Source: Haliscomenobacter sp040403615 (GTDB lineage Bacteria; Bacteroidota; Bacteroidia; Chitinophagales; Saprospiraceae). From it: a DNA stretch of 64,000 nucleotides. The position numbers and the translations under genes are program-made. Positions 62,583 through 64,000 of this stretch are shown piece by piece. Every line of letters begins with the position of its first letter. Position 1 is the stretch's first letter. The DNA lies in the NCBI RefSeq assembly GCF_040403615.1, contig NZ_JBBAKG010000034.1, positions 1-64,000 on the forward strand. Direction: 5' to 3'. The notes below the pieces were generated by a model. That model did not search any database, was not told where the DNA came from, and saw nothing but the letters and a program-made list of their open reading frames with translations.

Positions 62583-63365
62583 ATGAAAAATTTACTTTTC
62601 TTGCCTTTTTTATTTTTCAATCTACTGATTTCCAACGCGCAGAGCGCAGTTGCTGTCACTTATCGATGCATCTACAACATTGATGAGATAAAGGAAAAAA
62701 CAGCAATATTAACAATTACAAACAGTAAATCTCTCTTTAAGTTTATTCCTGAGGCCACCCAATCTCAAATCACCAGCAATGAAGATAATGATCAAGCTGG
62801 AGATCGAGTAGTCTCATTAAAAATTAGAACCAATGATTCTATTGGAACTAGGTTTTATACTGACTTAGAAGAGAATGTTATGGTTTCCAGAGAACTTTTT
62901 TTTCAAGATGGAAAAACCCAACCATTCATAGTTAAAGAGCAAATTGAAAAAATCAATTGGGAAATTAAAACTGAGCAAAAGCGAATAGGTAAATTTCTTT
63001 GTCAAAATGCAATTGGAAAATTTAGAGGTAGAATTTATCATGCATGGTTTATACCTGATATACCACTGTATTTAGGTCCATGGAAATTACACGGGTTACC
63101 CGGATTAGTTGCTGAGGTTTTTGACGAAGAGAAAGCGTTACACATCCAAATACAATCCATAACCCCTGCCATTGTTAGTAAGAATAGTATTAGCCCTCCA
63201 AGTGAAGGAAAAGAAATATCATTTCATGATTATTTCTTGATGGGGCAGAACCTAGGAAATAATTTCTCGAAATTCATCCAGGCAAAGCTTCCTCGGGGTG
63301 CTAAATTTGAAGTTACCACTGTAACTAATAACTCTCTTGAGCGTTCGGAAAGCTCAAACCATTAG
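62583..63365 (+). CDS. GLPGLI family protein
   Basis: A 260-residue exported protein of the GLPGLI family. A signal peptide (FLPFLFFNLLISNAQ) precedes a beta-rich body; the name motif is GLPGLV at 171-176 in LGPWKLHGLPGLVAEV. Such proteins are Bacteroidota-specific, of unknown function, and often lie next to TonB-dependent receptors, as here (45-base gap). The frame opens at 62490, but 62583 gives the proper signal. Confidence 0.88.
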   Translation: MKNLLFLPFLFFNLLISNAQSAVAVTYRCIYNIDEIKEKTAILTITNSKSLFKFIPEATQSQITSNEDNDQAGDRVVSLKIRTNDSIGTRFYTDLEENVMVSRELFFQDGKTQPFIVKEQIEKINWEIKTEQKRIGKFLCQNAIGKFRGRIYHAWFIPDIPLYLGPWKLHGLPGLVAEVFDEEKALHIQIQSITPAIVSKNSISPPSEGKEISFHDYFLMGQNLGNNFSKFIQAKLPRGAKFEVTTVTNNSLERSESSNH

Positions 63366-63409
63366 CAAATAAGGCCAATAGAAATATTTTAACCATTAAT
63401 ACTACTACT

Positions 63410-64000
63410 ATGTTACGTAGATTTCACATTGCTTTCTTAATTTGGTTTCTACCTTCAATAACTATAGCTCAAACTATAGTTATTGAAGGACATGTAGTTG
63501 ATCAACAAGATCAGCCATTAATAGCTGCAAGCGTTCAAGTTTTAAACAAGTACACAGGACGAATTATTGCATTCAATATAACTGGTCAAAAGGGCGATTT
63601 TAGCTTACTATTGCATCATGAAGACTCTTTAAGGCTAAAGTTAGATTATTTGGGGTTTGAGACTTTTATCTGTGACCTATCTCTGGACTCAATGCAAGGC
63701 CAGCCAATAATATCAAAAAAAATTAAATTGCAACCTAAGCAATTTTTAATGGATGAATTGACTATTTCAGGAAGCACAGCGATTATTATAAAGACAGATA
63801 CGATTGTTTTTGATGTATCCCATTTTACTAATGGTACAGAGAATGTTGCCGAAGATGTGTTGAAAAAGCTACCAGGAGTCCAGATTACGGAGGAAGGTAG
63901 TATTAAAGTAAATGGGAAGGCAATTGAGACGCTCATGATTGATGGTGACGACTTGGTTGGGCGACAATATGCAATATTGTCAAAAAATTTAAGTGCAAAA
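63410..64000 (+). CDS. TonB-dependent receptor-like protein, 5' part
   Basis: An open frame of 197 codons running off the window. A signal peptide (MLRRFHIAFLIWFLPSITIA) is followed by a carboxypeptidase-regulatory-like domain (IEGHVVDQQDQPLIAASVQV; GQKGDFSLLL; LDYLGFE, about 22-110) and the start of a plug domain (VAEDVLKKLPGVQITEEGSIKVNGK; about 148-175). This is the arrangement of TonB-dependent outer-membrane proteins that sit next to GLPGLI genes. The barrel is beyond the edge, so the ligand and completeness are unknown. Confidence 0.85.
   Translation, partial: MLRRFHIAFLIWFLPSITIAQTIVIEGHVVDQQDQPLIAASVQVLNKYTGRIIAFNITGQKGDFSLLLHHEDSLRLKLDYLGFETFICDLSLDSMQGQPIISKKIKLQPKQFLMDELTISGSTAIIIKTDTIVFDVSHFTNGTENVAEDVLKKLPGVQITEEGSIKVNGKAIETLMIDGDDLVGRQYAILSKNLSAK

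Overview
The window comes from a Bacteroidota genome, and the gene set suggests the Saprospiria side of the phylum (inference). Supporting features are two very large secreted proteins ending in the type B sorting domain of the type IX secretion system, a GLPGLI protein beside a TonB-type receptor, a DUF4856-imelysin-HTTM-TonB receptor locus, a eukaryote-like citrate synthase, TrpB2, and promoters of the TTG-N19/20-TAnnTTTG type. The left edge is the 5' two thirds of a 16S rRNA gene on the minus strand.

Layout. 1-2.1 kb: 16S rRNA and its long leader with tandem promoters. 2.1-9.6 kb (minus): rsmB plus a putative iron-uptake operon (DUF4856 lipoprotein, imelysin lipoprotein, HTTM membrane protein, TonB receptor), preceded by two 13-bp operator-like palindromes. 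9.7-14.6 kb (minus): leuC, leuD, a synthase that looks like (R)-citramalate synthase, and leuB, with repeats between the genes; together they could make 2-ketobutyrate for isoleucine as well as serve leucine synthesis. 14.9-16.2 kb: an ECF sigma factor with a membrane anti-sigma candidate and a Spy/CnrX-like periplasmic protein. 16.4-21.3 kb: a DUF4143 ATPase whose start codon lies in a large hairpin, a sugar isomerase, an M1 peptidase and an HNH nuclease pair. 21.4-26.5 kb (plus): lpxK, an acyltransferase, a GT2 glycosyltransferase, an overlapping ECF sigma factor and a DUF4349 lipoprotein. 26.6-33.9 kb: gcvH, citrate synthase, DUF3109, a LolC/E-type permease, a PKD-cyclophilin lipoprotein, a polyphosphate-glucokinase-like ROK kinase and a desaturase. 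34-43.3 kb: hemW, an MFS transporter, a BamA/TamA-like outer-membrane protein, a TlpA-like thioredoxin, an M16 peptidase and trpB2. 43.6-49.2 kb: an ECF sigma factor overlapping a helix-TM-barrel protein, then hydrolase, M28 peptidase, rsmI, purS and pssA. 49.3-57.5 kb: two T9SS cargo proteins flanking lptC. 57.5-61.6 kb is decaying or mobile DNA: a yjjG-type HAD gene broken by one amber codon, and an IS4-family element with a frameshifted transposase inserted near the 3' end of an open frame. 61.6-64 kb is an AT-rich plus-strand set: two small secreted cysteine-pair proteins, a GLPGLI protein and a TonB-receptor-like protein running off the window.

A recurring theme is palindromic DNA packed against stop codons, including an 85-bp inverted repeat that exactly fills the space between two convergent genes. 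The most novel-looking groups are the terminal small-protein/GLPGLI/receptor cluster, the operator-flanked imelysin operon, the sigma/helix-TM-barrel pair and the citramalate-synthase-containing leu cluster.
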